36,440 nt of DNA, taken from IMG/VR virus record IMGVR_UViG_3300043331_000119, positions 1 to 36,440 of that record; one strand, written 5' to 3'. Below the pieces are notes generated by a model, which did no database searches, was not told the origin of the DNA, and saw only the letters and a program-made list of their open reading frames with translations. Shown piece by piece: positions 25,816 through 34,850 of this stretch (positions within the stretch are counted from its first letter, which is position 1; each line of letters opens with the position of its first letter). The stretch is from a virus. Both the position numbers and the translations under genes were made by a program.

Positions 25816-26751
25816 ATGGGCCTGAGTTCTCTTGGTGGAACCCTGTTGGGCGGTACCAATGTCGGTGGTTACATTGCCGCGGGGGATGCGGCTGATGCAC
25901 AGGCCGCTGCCGCCAGACGCGCCAATCAGACGCAGATGGATATGTTCAATCGGGCGATTGAACTGGCCGCGCCTTGGCGAAATGCAGGCTCATCTGCGCT
26001 GCCGTTGATCCAGAGTTTTCTCGGGATCGGTGGCGGTGGTGTTACTTCCCTGCCAGGAACCACGACCCAAGGCGGAGGGGCGTTAGCCAGTAGATTCCCA
26101 GAAAGCGATATTGCCCCCAAGCCCAGCGGACCTGGGATGCCTTCTGGTACGCCTGGACAGGCGCCGATGAGTGGGCTTGAGTCATTCCTCAACAGCACAG
26201 GGTACCAGTTCAATCTGCGCGAGAATGAAAACGCACTGTCTCGCATGCTTGCTCGTAGCGGGCAACTTGGCTCAGGGCGTGCGCAGCGTGAGGCGTTGAA
26301 TCTCAGCACCAATCTTGCTCAGCAAGGCGCCGGGAATTACCTACAGCAGCTCATGCAACTGGCCGGCCTTGGGGCTGGGCCCGCTATGCAGGGCGGCCAG
26401 CAGGCGCTTCAGACGGGTTCTAACATCGGTCAGAACCAGTTGTTTGCCGGGCAGGCGCGCGCGGGTGGATACATCAACCAAGCCAATGCATTGAGCAATC
26501 TTGTGAATCAGGGCGCCATGTTGGCCGGCTATTCTGACCGTCGCTTGAAGCGTGACATTCGGACTGTGGATCGGATGGGGCCGTTGAACGTCTATGCCTT
26601 CAAGTATCTTTGGGACGACACAGAGCGCATTGGCTTCATGGCTGATGAGGTCGAGCAGGTGGTTCCAGAAGCGGTTTTTGAGGACTCGCGCGGTTACAAG
26701 CTAGTCAATTATCCGAAGGCTCTAAAGGCGGTGACGTATGGCGTTGCCTGA
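25816..26751 (+). CDS. Putative ejection/internal virion protein with C-terminal S74-type chaperone segment (311 aa)
   Basis: The N-terminal half is Ala/Gly-rich (YIAAGDAADAQAAAARRANQ, QMDMFNRAIELAAPWRNAGS), similar to phage DNA-transfer proteins, with a Gly/Pro-rich linker (about 70-120) and helices after it (YLQQLMQLAGLGAGPAMQGG). The last 72 residues begin YSDRRLKRDI, with S240 and K245 fitting the S74 auto-proteolytic chaperone dyad, then YAFKYLWDDTERIGFMADEV and EAVFEDSRGYKLVNYPKAL. It is shorter than a full intramolecular chaperone domain. Position fits P22 gp14/gp7. ATG 25816 is one base after the acetyltransferase stop. Confidence 0.6.
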   Translation: MGLSSLGGTLLGGTNVGGYIAAGDAADAQAAAARRANQTQMDMFNRAIELAAPWRNAGSSALPLIQSFLGIGGGGVTSLPGTTTQGGGALASRFPESDIAPKPSGPGMPSGTPGQAPMSGLESFLNSTGYQFNLRENENALSRMLARSGQLGSGRAQREALNLSTNLAQQGAGNYLQQLMQLAGLGAGPAMQGGQQALQTGSNIGQNQLFAGQARAGGYINQANALSNLVNQGAMLAGYSDRRLKRDIRTVDRMGPLNVYAFKYLWDDTERIGFMADEVEQVVPEAVFEDSRGYKLVNYPKALKAVTYGVA

Positions 26752-27766
26752 GTTCCAGTTCGCCAATCCTGTCGGGGCCTTTTTGCAAGGCAAGCAGACG
26801 AAGCAGGCAGAACAGAGCAATGCGCTGTCTGACTTGATCCGTCAGCGTCAGTTGAAGGAATTTGACACGCAGGATCAGACGCGACAGCAGCAAGGAGAAG
26901 TTGAGGCGCGGCAGGATTTGCAGCAGGCCATCGCCTGGGTGAACCAAGGGGCGAATGATGCAGAGAAGGCCCAGCGGTGGGATCAGGCGGTAGACTTCTA
27001 CGTGAAGTCTGGTCGTCCTCAAGCAGCGCAGTACAAAGGCCGCGTAGACCTCCTTCCGATGCTGGTATCTCAGCTTCCTCAGCCAAAGCCTGAAATTCGT
27101 GAAGTTGCTCCTGGTACGACCGTCCTCAAGGACGGCAAGCCGGTTTATCAGGCGCCGTTCAAGCCCGAGGAGAAGAAGCCTCCGAGTGGCTCACTCATCG
27201 AGCTTGTATCTCCCCAAGGACAAAAACAGACCATCCGACAGGATGATCCTCAAGTTGATGCGATGGTACAGCAGGGATGGAAGGTTGCGCCAAAAGATGC
27301 TCAATCTAAGCCTCTCACCGCCGAAGCGGCTGGCAAGGTTGCCCTATATGAGAATGCTCTGCGTGATGCCAGATCGCTTGCTGATAAGTTGATTATCAAG
27401 GATGCGAAAGGGAATGTGACTGGGTATCGCGACGTTCAAGCGGTGACGCCGGCCAACTGGCGGCTGCTCACGAATGCTATTCGTTCAAAGCTCCGGGCTG
27501 AATCTGGTGCAACCATCACTCAAGATGAAGTCGAGGGAGAATTAGCTCGCTATGGTGTTAGTGCGATTTCGTCAGATCAGACAAACGCAGAGGCGCTAAC
27601 GCGACTCATCAGCGACCTTGAAAACCAAATAGGACAAGTGCAGGGGGGCGGAAGAATCAACCAGCCAGCCCAACCAAGCAACGCTCAAGAGATAACAGCA
27701 GTCAATCCTCAGACTGGCGAGCGAATCGTTCTGCGCAATGGGCAATGGGTTCCCTATGGCCGATAA
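26738..27766 (+). CDS. Putative ejection protein, P22 gp20/gp7 position (342 aa)
   Basis: Placed between the S74-containing gene and a gp16-sized protein, as P22 gp7/gp20 are. A long coiled-coil-like N-terminal region, rich in Gln (FLQGKQTKQAEQSNALSDLI, RQRQLKEFDTQDQTRQQQGE), is followed by KWDQAVDFYVKSGRPQAAQY-like helical repeats and a Pro/Lys-rich stretch (about 118-150), then a C-terminal region with YENALRDARSLADKLIIKDA. Such proteins are injected with DNA and form a conduit through the periplasm. Its ATG overlaps the previous gene by 14 nt. Confidence 0.6.
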   Translation: MALPEFQFANPVGAFLQGKQTKQAEQSNALSDLIRQRQLKEFDTQDQTRQQQGEVEARQDLQQAIAWVNQGANDAEKAQRWDQAVDFYVKSGRPQAAQYKGRVDLLPMLVSQLPQPKPEIREVAPGTTVLKDGKPVYQAPFKPEEKKPPSGSLIELVSPQGQKQTIRQDDPQVDAMVQQGWKVAPKDAQSKPLTAEAAGKVALYENALRDARSLADKLIIKDAKGNVTGYRDVQAVTPANWRLLTNAIRSKLRAESGATITQDEVEGELARYGVSAISSDQTNAEALTRLISDLENQIGQVQGGGRINQPAQPSNAQEITAVNPQTGERIVLRNGQWVPYGR

Positions 27767-29579
27767 CGTGCCGCCGCTCCCTGCCGGGTTTCAGCTCGAA
27801 TCCACGCCGCCGCTACCTCCTGGGTTTCAGTTGGAAGGCGATCAAGAGCAAGAAGCGGCGGAAACCGCACCTGGATTCTTCGGCTCTGAAGGAATGGAAG
27901 CGTTTGCCCAGGGTGTTGTCAGAGGTGTTCCGCAGCCACAAGGCTTGCCGGACGATCCTCGTTTCGCCGCCTTTCGGCAACAGCGACAGCAGGAGCTTGG
28001 AGAAAGCCATCCTGGTGCGACATTAGCCGGTCAATTGGTTGCTGGCGCCCCAGAGGTGCTTGTTCCTGGAGGTGGGGCTAGAGCAGCGACTCGGATAGGC
28101 ATTGATGCGCTTGTAGGGGCTGCACAGGGCGCCATTCCTGCGGCTATACAGGGCGGTACGCCAGATGAATTGGCCGCTGGTATTGGTGCTGGGGCTGCTT
28201 TAGGCTCCCTCCCGCAGACAGCCTTGGCTGGTGTCCGTGCGGCGCGGCCAGCGGTCACGAATGTCATGGACCGCGCTCGACAGGTGGCAGGATTCCAGAC
28301 TCCTGGCATGGCGCAGCGTTTGGGCGCTACCAATTTGACGCCAGAGGCCCAAGCTCGACTTGAGGCCGCTCGACGGCTCGGAATCCAGATTACCCCGGCC
28401 GAGGCCGCTGGTGACCCGGTACTGGCTGCCAGACAGGGCGGCCTCGGAACCTCTGAGGCTGGCGCTCGTCGGATGACGGATTTCCAGCAAGGTCGCGCAA
28501 CGGTTCAGGCCGAGAACATCGGTTCGGCGCTTCGCGGGATTTCTACTGAGGAAGGGAGCGCCGCGCTTCGTGTTAGGGATGTCGCAAAGGACATTATCAA
28601 GAAGCGGTCTGATGCCTTGCAAGAGAAGGCTAAGCCGCTCTACGACAAGCTTGATAAAATCAAGGTTCCTCGCAAACTTGCCGATCGGTTCATCAAAGAC
28701 CCGTTGATTCTTGATACGCTTCGTGAGATTTCGCGCGATCCGGTCTGGGCAAGCGAACTTAGGAAGTTGCCACAGTCGTCTATTACACGCTTCGATCTAG
28801 TTAAGCGTCGTTTGGATGATATGCGCTCAACGGCGATGCGAGCAGGTGAGCGAGACCGTGCTCGATTGATCGGCGAGGCCCGCAATAGGCTCGTTAACGC
28901 GCTCGACAAGTTCGCTCCTGACTACAAGGCCGCTCGGCTAGCCTATAGCGAAGATGCTCCGGCGCTTCAGGCGCTCAGGGACAGCCCGTTGGGCAAGGTC
29001 GCTTCTCTGGAAGATGCCGACCTTAAGAAAGTCACCAAGATGCTGTTTGATCCTTCGGAGATTGATCCGAAACAGGTTGCGGCTGTACGACGAGAATTCC
29101 TCAAAGCCGATCCGGCGGCATGGCGGCAGATTCTCAGAAACGAGATGGAAAGGCGCCTAGACGCCGTGGCCGGAGAGCGTACCGGCGACAGCTTCTATCG
29201 CAACATCCTTGCGAAGCCGAGGGACTTTGAGCTTTTCATGCGCGCAGCGGATGGGCTGCCTGAAGTACAGAAAAAGCTCGTTGATATGCGGAAGGTCTAT
29301 CCTGTGTTGACTCAGGCGCAGACCGTGCGCGGAGCGGCCGGCAAGGCCCAGCAGAACCTCGACGCACCGCGTAACATGTACGATGCCATCGCGACGACGC
29401 TCAAGAACGTCTCTGGTGGCCGGATGGACAAGGCGGCTGTTGAGTTGATTACCGATCCTAAATGGGATTCCGCGTGGAGCCAAGTTTCTCAGGCTCAACC
29501 ATCTAAGCGTCCAGAGATTATAGCGACGCTAATAGCTCGCGCTGCCGCAGGACAATCTGGAGACAACAATGGCAACTAG
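27756..29579 (+). CDS. Putative ejection/DNA-transfer protein, P22 gp16-like (607 aa)
   Basis: Size (607 versus 609) and position match P22 gp16. The N-terminus repeats LPAGFQLES and LPPGFQLEG (about residues 6-27), a short tandem motif seen in large phage internal proteins. Then come Gly/Ala-rich hydrophobic stretches (about 90-150: AGQLVAGAPEVLVPGGGARA, IGAGAALGSLPQTALAGVRA) that could enter membranes, and a long helical region with repeated KLxDK and ARL segments. The C-terminus is Ser/Ala-rich. ATG 27756 overlaps the previous gene by 11 nt. It has no lysozyme motif. Confidence 0.65.
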   Translation: MADNVPPLPAGFQLESTPPLPPGFQLEGDQEQEAAETAPGFFGSEGMEAFAQGVVRGVPQPQGLPDDPRFAAFRQQRQQELGESHPGATLAGQLVAGAPEVLVPGGGARAATRIGIDALVGAAQGAIPAAIQGGTPDELAAGIGAGAALGSLPQTALAGVRAARPAVTNVMDRARQVAGFQTPGMAQRLGATNLTPEAQARLEAARRLGIQITPAEAAGDPVLAARQGGLGTSEAGARRMTDFQQGRATVQAENIGSALRGISTEEGSAALRVRDVAKDIIKKRSDALQEKAKPLYDKLDKIKVPRKLADRFIKDPLILDTLREISRDPVWASELRKLPQSSITRFDLVKRRLDDMRSTAMRAGERDRARLIGEARNRLVNALDKFAPDYKAARLAYSEDAPALQALRDSPLGKVASLEDADLKKVTKMLFDPSEIDPKQVAAVRREFLKADPAAWRQILRNEMERRLDAVAGERTGDSFYRNILAKPRDFELFMRAADGLPEVQKKLVDMRKVYPVLTQAQTVRGAAGKAQQNLDAPRNMYDAIATTLKNVSGGRMDKAAVELITDPKWDSAWSQVSQAQPSKRPEIIATLIARAAAGQSGDNNGN

Positions 29580-31236
29580 CGTTCTTGCGCCTCTACAACA
29601 AATTTTGACTTCTTCTGGCGCTCTTGGGTCTGGATTGAAGCTGTTTGTTTACGTTCCTGGCACAACGACAAAGCTCAACACCTATCCAACCGCTGCTGAC
29701 GCAGACGCAGCCACCAACGCCAACACAAATCCCGTAGTTCTCAATGCAAGAGGTGAGCCGACATCGGGTGGAATCTGGGTTCCTGATTCAATAGCGGATG
29801 GTGCTGTCAAACTGGTGCTTGCTCTCTCTACTGATTCAGACCCACCAACATCTCCCATAAGGACGCAAGATAATTTCAGGTTGTTTGACGCCTCTGTTGT
29901 AGATGATATTGACACGATAAATGAGAATCAGAGAACCAAAGGCATTTACAAGATTCCTTCGTCTCTCGGTCACTATATCGGCAGCAACATTTTCTATCGA
30001 AAGAGAAAGGACGGCTCTGCGGAACTCATCAACGATCTATCGGCCTATTACCCGTCTGGAGCTTTTGCTCCGTTGAGCGATCCTGCGCTTACGGTTTATT
30101 ACGTCGATCCGGTGAACGGAGACGATTCTTACAGCGGCGTGAACTGGTCGAATGCTCTCAAAGGGGTGGATGTGGCCCTTGCGAAATCCGATGTTGACGT
30201 CGTGGCGATCAAGGGCGGGACGACCATCCGCGTCGGCGACCACATGGGGACCTATTCAGGCACGCGAGATATCGTGATGGTCGGCGTCGGTGAGCGCGTG
30301 AGAATGACTACCGCTTCCGGGAACGCATGGTCTGCTACTGGCGGCGCAACGCCCAATGTCTACGAGCAGACTTCCGGCGGCACCGTGGTTATGGTTGCTG
30401 ACGCGCGATCAATTGATAGTACCGGGTGGTATTCCAGGTTGACCAATGTTGCGAGCATTGCTTTGGTCAATTCAACGCCAGGTAGTTGGTTCTACGATAG
30501 CGGAGCTGGTAAGACCTATATTCGGCTGTCTGATGATGCCGATCCATCATCGGCAACTATCGCGGCCGATGTTTTTGCGCTGCGCGCATCGCCAATGCGC
30601 GTGGATGCCAACGACATCAAGTTCTATATGGGGAACATTCACTTCATTGGCGGGAGCGGCGGCGCTTTCTCGGCTCGCGATGCGACAGCTAACACCGTCG
30701 TCATTGCCGAGGACTGTCTGTTTTCGCACATGTACAACTCCGATGCGGTTGACATTGCCGATATTGGTCTGTTCGTTGCAATCAGGTGCGGCGCTGGCGG
30801 ATCGTTCGAGGATGGGTTTTCATACCGCGAACTCAACGGCCTATCGCCTGATTTCATAGAGGTTGACTGCTGGTCTACAGGAAACTACGGTGATGACACG
30901 TCGAACGGATCGACAGCGCATAACAGCGTACGCGGTATTCGCTTGAACTGCGACTACGGGTTCAACACCGGGCCTGGGGTTGCCGATGTGAACTCGTCCA
31001 AGACCTACAACGTCAACATTACATCTAGAAACAATACCGGTAGTTCCAATGCCGGCGGTGTACAGGCCACTGGCACTGCTGAGGTTTGGTACGATGGCTT
31101 AGCCGCCAGCGACAACCAAGCGCAGGACGCTCGTGCCGCTGATACATCGACGTTTCATTATCGAGATATGTGGATCGAGGACGTTGATGTTGATAACGAA
31201 GATGGCACGTCAACCATAGATCAAAATTTCTCATAA
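29569..31236 (+). CDS. Tailspike 1, with N-terminal anchor domain (555 aa)
   Basis: Receptor-binding tailspike. Residues 1-122 are an adaptor (LKLFVYVPGTTTKLNTYPTA, NPVVLNARGEPTSGGIWVPD), the kind that fixes tailspikes to the virion, with a short linker. From 123 onward is a beta-helix body: VYYVDPVNGDDSYSGVNWSN, DVDVVAIKGGTTIRVGDHMG and HFIGGSGGAFSARDATANTV. Acidic residues for polysaccharide hydrolysis cannot be assigned from sequence alone. The body is paralogous to the next gene, with identical order of motifs and a near-identical end (TSTIDQNFS). ATG overlaps the previous gene by 11 nt. Confidence 0.75.
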   Translation: MATSVLAPLQQILTSSGALGSGLKLFVYVPGTTTKLNTYPTAADADAATNANTNPVVLNARGEPTSGGIWVPDSIADGAVKLVLALSTDSDPPTSPIRTQDNFRLFDASVVDDIDTINENQRTKGIYKIPSSLGHYIGSNIFYRKRKDGSAELINDLSAYYPSGAFAPLSDPALTVYYVDPVNGDDSYSGVNWSNALKGVDVALAKSDVDVVAIKGGTTIRVGDHMGTYSGTRDIVMVGVGERVRMTTASGNAWSATGGATPNVYEQTSGGTVVMVADARSIDSTGWYSRLTNVASIALVNSTPGSWFYDSGAGKTYIRLSDDADPSSATIAADVFALRASPMRVDANDIKFYMGNIHFIGGSGGAFSARDATANTVVIAEDCLFSHMYNSDAVDIADIGLFVAIRCGAGGSFEDGFSYRELNGLSPDFIEVDCWSTGNYGDDTSNGSTAHNSVRGIRLNCDYGFNTGPGVADVNSSKTYNVNITSRNNTGSSNAGGVQATGTAEVWYDGLAASDNQAQDARAADTSTFHYRDMWIEDVDVDNEDGTSTIDQNFS

Positions 31237-31247
31237 AAAGGATAACA

Positions 31248-32534
31248 ATGAAAGGCATTCATAGAGGTCCGGTAAATTTCGTCCATCGTGCTGGGAACAT
31301 CGTTTACAGCAGGAGTCATTCCGGCTATGCAGATTTGCTTACTGACTTGAGCATTTTCAGGCCGGCAGCTTCTTTTGACCCGCTGAACTATCCGGGAGTT
31401 AAGAGATACTTTGTCGATCCTGCTGGCGGTAACGATGCGAACACCGGGGCTGATTTCTCCAACGCACTTAAGCGTATCAGCACTGCGCTTGCAAAATCTG
31501 ACGTTGATGTAGTCGTTTGCAAGGGCGGTGCGATCTATCGAATCGATAGCACTGCAACGCAAAGCATTGGCGAGTATGCCGGCGCGCGCGACATCACTAT
31601 GATTGCTGTGGGCGGAAAGGCTATTCTGACTACCGCACGCGAAGTGACTTGGACTGAAAACGCAACATTTACTAACGTCTATGAAAGCTCTTCTACCGGA
31701 GGCACGATTGTATCGGTGGTCGATCTTGATCGAATTGACAACAACGGAGATTACGTCAAGCTCGTTCCGGTATCTAGTATTGCGGCTGTTGATACCACGC
31801 CTGATTCATGGTTTTTTGAGTCTAACAAGGCTTATATCCGCATTGCAGATGATGTTGTGCCTACCGATAGAATTCTTGCCATGCGCTCTTCGTTGAGCAG
31901 AGTGAGCGCAGATAACATCAAGTGGTACATGAAGGGGTTTCATTTCATTGGCGGGAGTGCTGGGGCATTTTCAGCCAGGGATGCGACGGTTAATACCGTC
32001 GTCTGGGCTGAGGATTGTTGGTTCACTCATCAGCATCTTGCGGATGGGTACCAGATTAAGGACGTTGGCCTGTCCATTGCGATCAATTGCCGCGCCTCGG
32101 CCAACGCTAACGATGGGTTCAATTACCACGCATTGAACGGCATTACTCCGCATTTCATCGAAATAGATTGCGTCGGCATGGGTAATCTTGAGGGCGACTC
32201 TGGCAACGGATCAACAGCGCACGAAGGGGTGGTCGGACTTCGCATGAATTGCGATTACTTCGGCAATCTCGGCCCAGGAATTGCCGATATAGACCAGTCA
32301 AAGACTCTCAACATCAACGTCACATCGCGAGGAAACCCGGCACCGTTTGCGAGCGGGGTGCTCGCCAATGGCACCGCAGAGGTTTGGTACGACGGCCTGT
32401 CCTGTGATGACAACGAATCTACTGACGTTCGTTTAGAAGCCAACGCCATTTTCCATCATCGAGACATTGTGTTAGAAGATTTGTCACCAGTGAATGTTTC
32501 AGGCACAGCTTCTATAGATTCTAATTTCTCGTGA
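31248..32534 (+). CDS. Tailspike 2, paralogue without anchor domain (428 aa)
   Basis: Aligns over its whole length with residues 123-555 of tailspike 1: MKGIHRGPVNFVHRAGNIVY versus TKGIYKIPSSLGHYIGSNIF, YFVDPAGGNDANTGADFSNA versus YYVDPVNGDDSYSGVNWSNA, HFIGGSAGAFSARDATVNTV and a common end (SIDSNFS). It lacks the 122-residue adaptor, so it must reach the virion another way, for example by binding tailspike 1, or act as soluble enzyme. AAGGATAACA precedes ATG. Divergent sites cluster in the second half, the likely glycan contact. Confidence 0.75.
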   Translation: MKGIHRGPVNFVHRAGNIVYSRSHSGYADLLTDLSIFRPAASFDPLNYPGVKRYFVDPAGGNDANTGADFSNALKRISTALAKSDVDVVVCKGGAIYRIDSTATQSIGEYAGARDITMIAVGGKAILTTAREVTWTENATFTNVYESSSTGGTIVSVVDLDRIDNNGDYVKLVPVSSIAAVDTTPDSWFFESNKAYIRIADDVVPTDRILAMRSSLSRVSADNIKWYMKGFHFIGGSAGAFSARDATVNTVVWAEDCWFTHQHLADGYQIKDVGLSIAINCRASANANDGFNYHALNGITPHFIEIDCVGMGNLEGDSGNGSTAHEGVVGLRMNCDYFGNLGPGIADIDQSKTLNINVTSRGNPAPFASGVLANGTAEVWYDGLSCDDNESTDVRLEANAIFHHRDIVLEDLSPVNVSGTASIDSNFS

Positions 32535-32542
32535 GGTCAGTC

Positions 32543-33127
32543 ATGGACAAGAGCTACGGAATACAGCGAGTAAAAACAGCGAATGTGTTTCGCGGCACGG
32601 CAACGCCTCGCGCGCAGTCTAAGGACGATTTCTGGTGGGATGAAAACACCACCCCTGCGCTTCTCAAGCAATGCACTACGGTGCCATCGACGTGGCAGGC
32701 CGTGTTTGACGTATCGCAGGGGACGTGGACGCCGGCTATTACGTTCGCGACTCCTGGCGATCTGGCTGTAACGTATTCAACTCAGTTGGGGTGGTGGCAT
32801 AGAACAGGCAAAAAGTACGAGTTCTCAGGAAATATCACCACGTCAGCGTTTACCCATACGACGGCATCTGGAGAATTTCGCATTACGGGGTTGACGGTCA
32901 CCTCGTCTAATACAGCGAACCGAGTTATTGTTGGACCTTGTGCGTGGCGCGGTATTACCTATGCCGTGGCCAGAGACGATACATCATGCGAAATTCAGGC
33001 CAATGTAAACTACCTGCGGCTTTTTGGTTCGGCATCTGGCGCAACTATCGACACGGTTGATGCGGCCGATGTGCCGACTGGCGGGACGATTCAACTTCGA
33101 TTCTCAATCAGCTTCCTGGTGGACTAA
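32543..33127 (+). CDS. Tail fibre accessory protein, carbohydrate-binding-like domain (194 aa)
   Basis: The second half, FDVSQGTWTPAITFATPGDL, TYSTQLGWWHRTGKKYEFSG, TTASGEFRITGLTV, is the GTWTPxLTF...FxHTTASGxxRITGL domain that ends many phage fibres, probably a trimeric beta-sandwich that binds sugars. The first 60 residues (KDDFWWDENTTPALLKQCTT) could attach it to the spikes. ATG 32543 follows GAGGTCAGTC; a GTG at 32531 overlaps the previous stop and is an alternative. Confidence 0.6.
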   Translation: MDKSYGIQRVKTANVFRGTATPRAQSKDDFWWDENTTPALLKQCTTVPSTWQAVFDVSQGTWTPAITFATPGDLAVTYSTQLGWWHRTGKKYEFSGNITTSAFTHTTASGEFRITGLTVTSSNTANRVIVGPCAWRGITYAVARDDTSCEIQANVNYLRLFGSASGATIDTVDAADVPTGGTIQLRFSISFLVD

Positions 33128-33534
33128 TGAGAACAATCAAGCGCATCTTCGTCCATTGCTCTGCCACGAAGCCCAAGCAGAACATCGGGGCGGCTGAGAT
33201 TCGGCAATGGCATGTGAAGGACAACGGCTGGTCCGACATCGGGTATCACAGAGTCATCAAGCGCGACGGGACGATTGAGAAGGGACGCGCTGACGACCAG
33301 ATCGGGGCTCACGCCAAGGGGCACAATGCCGATTCCTTGGCAGTGTGCATGGTGGGCGGCCTGAACGAAGCGGGTCAGCCAGATTGCAATTACACCCTGA
33401 AGCAATGGGTTGCGCTGGATACGGTTCTCAAGGAATGGATGAGGCAATACCACGGCGTGACGATTCACGGCCACCGTGAGGTTGAGGCCGGTAAAGCCTG
33501 CCCGACCTTTGACGCAAGCTGTCTGGTGGACTGA
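33127..33534 (+). CDS. Endolysin: N-acetylmuramoyl-L-alanine amidase, T7 lysozyme-like (135 aa)
   Basis: Zinc amidase (Amidase_2) cleaving the bond between MurNAc and the peptide. IKRIFVHCSATKPKQNIGAA has the first zinc histidine (H10), IGYHRVIKRDGTIEKGR the catalytic-site tyrosine (Y40), and VTIHGHREV, KACPTFD the second histidine (H116), the catalytic lysine (K123) and the cysteine ligand (C125), as in T7 lysozyme (H17, Y46, H122, K128, C130). No signal peptide or membrane anchor, so it needs holin for release. Start ATG 33127 overlaps the previous stop (TAATG). Confidence 0.9.
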   Translation: MRTIKRIFVHCSATKPKQNIGAAEIRQWHVKDNGWSDIGYHRVIKRDGTIEKGRADDQIGAHAKGHNADSLAVCMVGGLNEAGQPDCNYTLKQWVALDTVLKEWMRQYHGVTIHGHREVEAGKACPTFDASCLVD

Positions 33535-33749
33535 TGGCTAAGGAACCCACCCGCGAACTTGTGATGATCGTCGTCGAGGAAGCGCTTGAGGCTAAGGGCT
33601 TTCCTCCTGGCGAGGATGAGGAACGCGAGACCCGTCTGGATATGGCGTTTCTGAGGCGTTGTAGGCTGTTCTGGGAGGCCCGTGCCGGTACGGTGAAATG
33701 GGCCGTCGGACTTGCGTTTGCGGCTCTTATCGGAGGGTGGTTGAGATGA
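33534..33749 (+). CDS. Small protein with C-terminal membrane helix, lysis region (71 aa)
   Basis: A cytoplasmic charged part (KEPTRELVMIVVEEALEAKG, DEERETRLDMAFLRRCRLFW) and one hydrophobic helix near the end (KWAVGLAFAALIGGWL, residues 55-70). This layout is frequent beside phage amidases, and it may be a holin accessory or a tail-anchored regulator. ATG 33534 overlaps the amidase stop (TGATG) and the next gene overlaps its stop (ATGA). Confidence 0.6.
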   Translation: MAKEPTRELVMIVVEEALEAKGFPPGEDEERETRLDMAFLRRCRLFWEARAGTVKWAVGLAFAALIGGWLR

Positions 33750-34192
33750 CTGAGATGATAGCCAGTTGGCTCACCGTTCTACAACAAGCTCTCGCGGTGA
33801 TACCGCAGGAGGGCTGGGTGATTCTCCTGTGCGCCGTGTTCGGGTTCTTAGGGACTCAGGTAGTGAAACGCCGCCGGAAGCTCGACAAGGACGACATCCT
33901 GCTTGCGGCGCTTGGAATCTCTGCGCTGCCGGGGATGCTGTTCTGGCCTGGGGATAGGCTGGTGGGTTTGTTCGTGGGCGTATCCGTGGGGTGCGCCAAC
34001 TACTTGGCCTACAAGCCGATTGTCAGGAAGCTGTATCAACTCATCCCGGACCTTGAGGACAAACTGTCTGCGCGCCCGACGATCAAGGTCATGGAGAACG
34101 GAGACTTGGGCATCAAGCACGGGGACGACAAGACCCGGCCGCTCACGAAAGAGGAGCGGGCAGAGATTGAGAATACCCTCGGGAGGAAATAA
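33746..34192 (+). CDS. Putative holin or lysis-related membrane protein (148 aa)
   Basis: Hydrophobic segments at about residues 6-18, 22-40 (EGWVILLCAVFGFLGTQVVK), 50-62 and 66-86 (DRLVGLFVGVSVGCANYLAY), with a basic turn (KRRRKLDKDD) between, then a charged tail (KLYQLIPDLEDKLSARPTIK) of about 60 residues. Two or three helices cross the membrane. The tail is longer than in typical holins. ATG 33746 overlaps the previous stop. Could be holin, antiholin or an unrelated membrane protein. Confidence 0.55.
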   Translation: MTEMIASWLTVLQQALAVIPQEGWVILLCAVFGFLGTQVVKRRRKLDKDDILLAALGISALPGMLFWPGDRLVGLFVGVSVGCANYLAYKPIVRKLYQLIPDLEDKLSARPTIKVMENGDLGIKHGDDKTRPLTKEERAEIENTLGRK

Positions 34193-34701
34193 TGGACTGG
34201 AAAGGGCTTATCAAGGGCGTTGCCCCGACGATTGCCACGGCGTTAGGCGGCCCATTGGCTGGTGTCGCTGTCAAGGCGCTCGGGGAGAAGTTCTTGGGCA
34301 AGACGGATGCGACGGAAGCCGAAGTTGCCGAAGCGGTCCTAGCGGCCAGCCCAGAGCAGTTGCTTTCCCTCCGCCAGATTGACAACCAGTTTAAGGTTCA
34401 GATGCGCGAGCTTGGGATCAAGGAGGATGAGCTACACGCCAAGGATCGCGACAGCGCCCGCCAGTTAGCCGTACAGCGCGGTATCTGGCCGCAGGTAGGG
34501 ATTACTGCTTTCTTCCTCGGCGGTTACTTCGGGCTCATTGTGGCGCTTCTCGCCGGATGGGCTAAAGTACCGCAGGACATGCGCGACGTGTTTATCGCGC
34601 TTATCGGCATCCTGACGGCCGGTGTTCCTCAGTGTCTGAACTTCTGGCTGGGATCATCGCGCGGATCACAGCAGAAAGACGAAACGGCGCGTAACAAGTA
34701 G
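34192..34701 (+). CDS. Holin, 3-TM gene-transfer-agent holin-like family (169 aa)
   Basis: DWKGLIKGVAPTIATALGGP and LAGVAVKALGEKFLG form the N-terminal hydrophobic part, followed by a long charged helix (EQLLSLRQIDNQFKVQMREL) and two clear C-terminal membrane helices (PQVGITAFFLGGYFGLIVAL, IALIGILTAGVPQCLNFWLG), with a Ser/Gln-rich end. The pattern matches the '3TM holin of gene-transfer-agent release' group, which makes holes for the amidase. TAATG overlap with the previous gene. Confidence 0.65.
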   Translation: MDWKGLIKGVAPTIATALGGPLAGVAVKALGEKFLGKTDATEAEVAEAVLAASPEQLLSLRQIDNQFKVQMRELGIKEDELHAKDRDSARQLAVQRGIWPQVGITAFFLGGYFGLIVALLAGWAKVPQDMRDVFIALIGILTAGVPQCLNFWLGSSRGSQQKDETARNK

Positions 34702-34709
34702 GAGGCTCT

Positions 34710-34850
34710 ATGCGAGACGAGGTGCCTTACATTGATGCTGGCTGGGGCGGCTGCTCTATGGTCCCCGACGACGGAACCCAACCCCCCAAGCCACCCACGG
34801 GCGGGCAGCGCAAGGCCAAGAAAACCAAGCCCAAGCCGAAACGCTACTGA
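34710..34850 (+). CDS. Short proline- and lysine-rich protein (46 aa)
   Basis: MRDEVPYIDAGWGGCSMVPD followed by PPKPPTGGQ and a basic end (RKAKKTKPKPKRY). The ribosome-binding site AGTAGGAGG is very strong. One cysteine (C15). It looks disordered. The next gene starts in its stop (TGATG). The basic end might bind nucleic acid or membrane; function unknown. Confidence 0.5.
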   Translation: MRDEVPYIDAGWGGCSMVPDDGTQPPKPPTGGQRKAKKTKPKPKRY

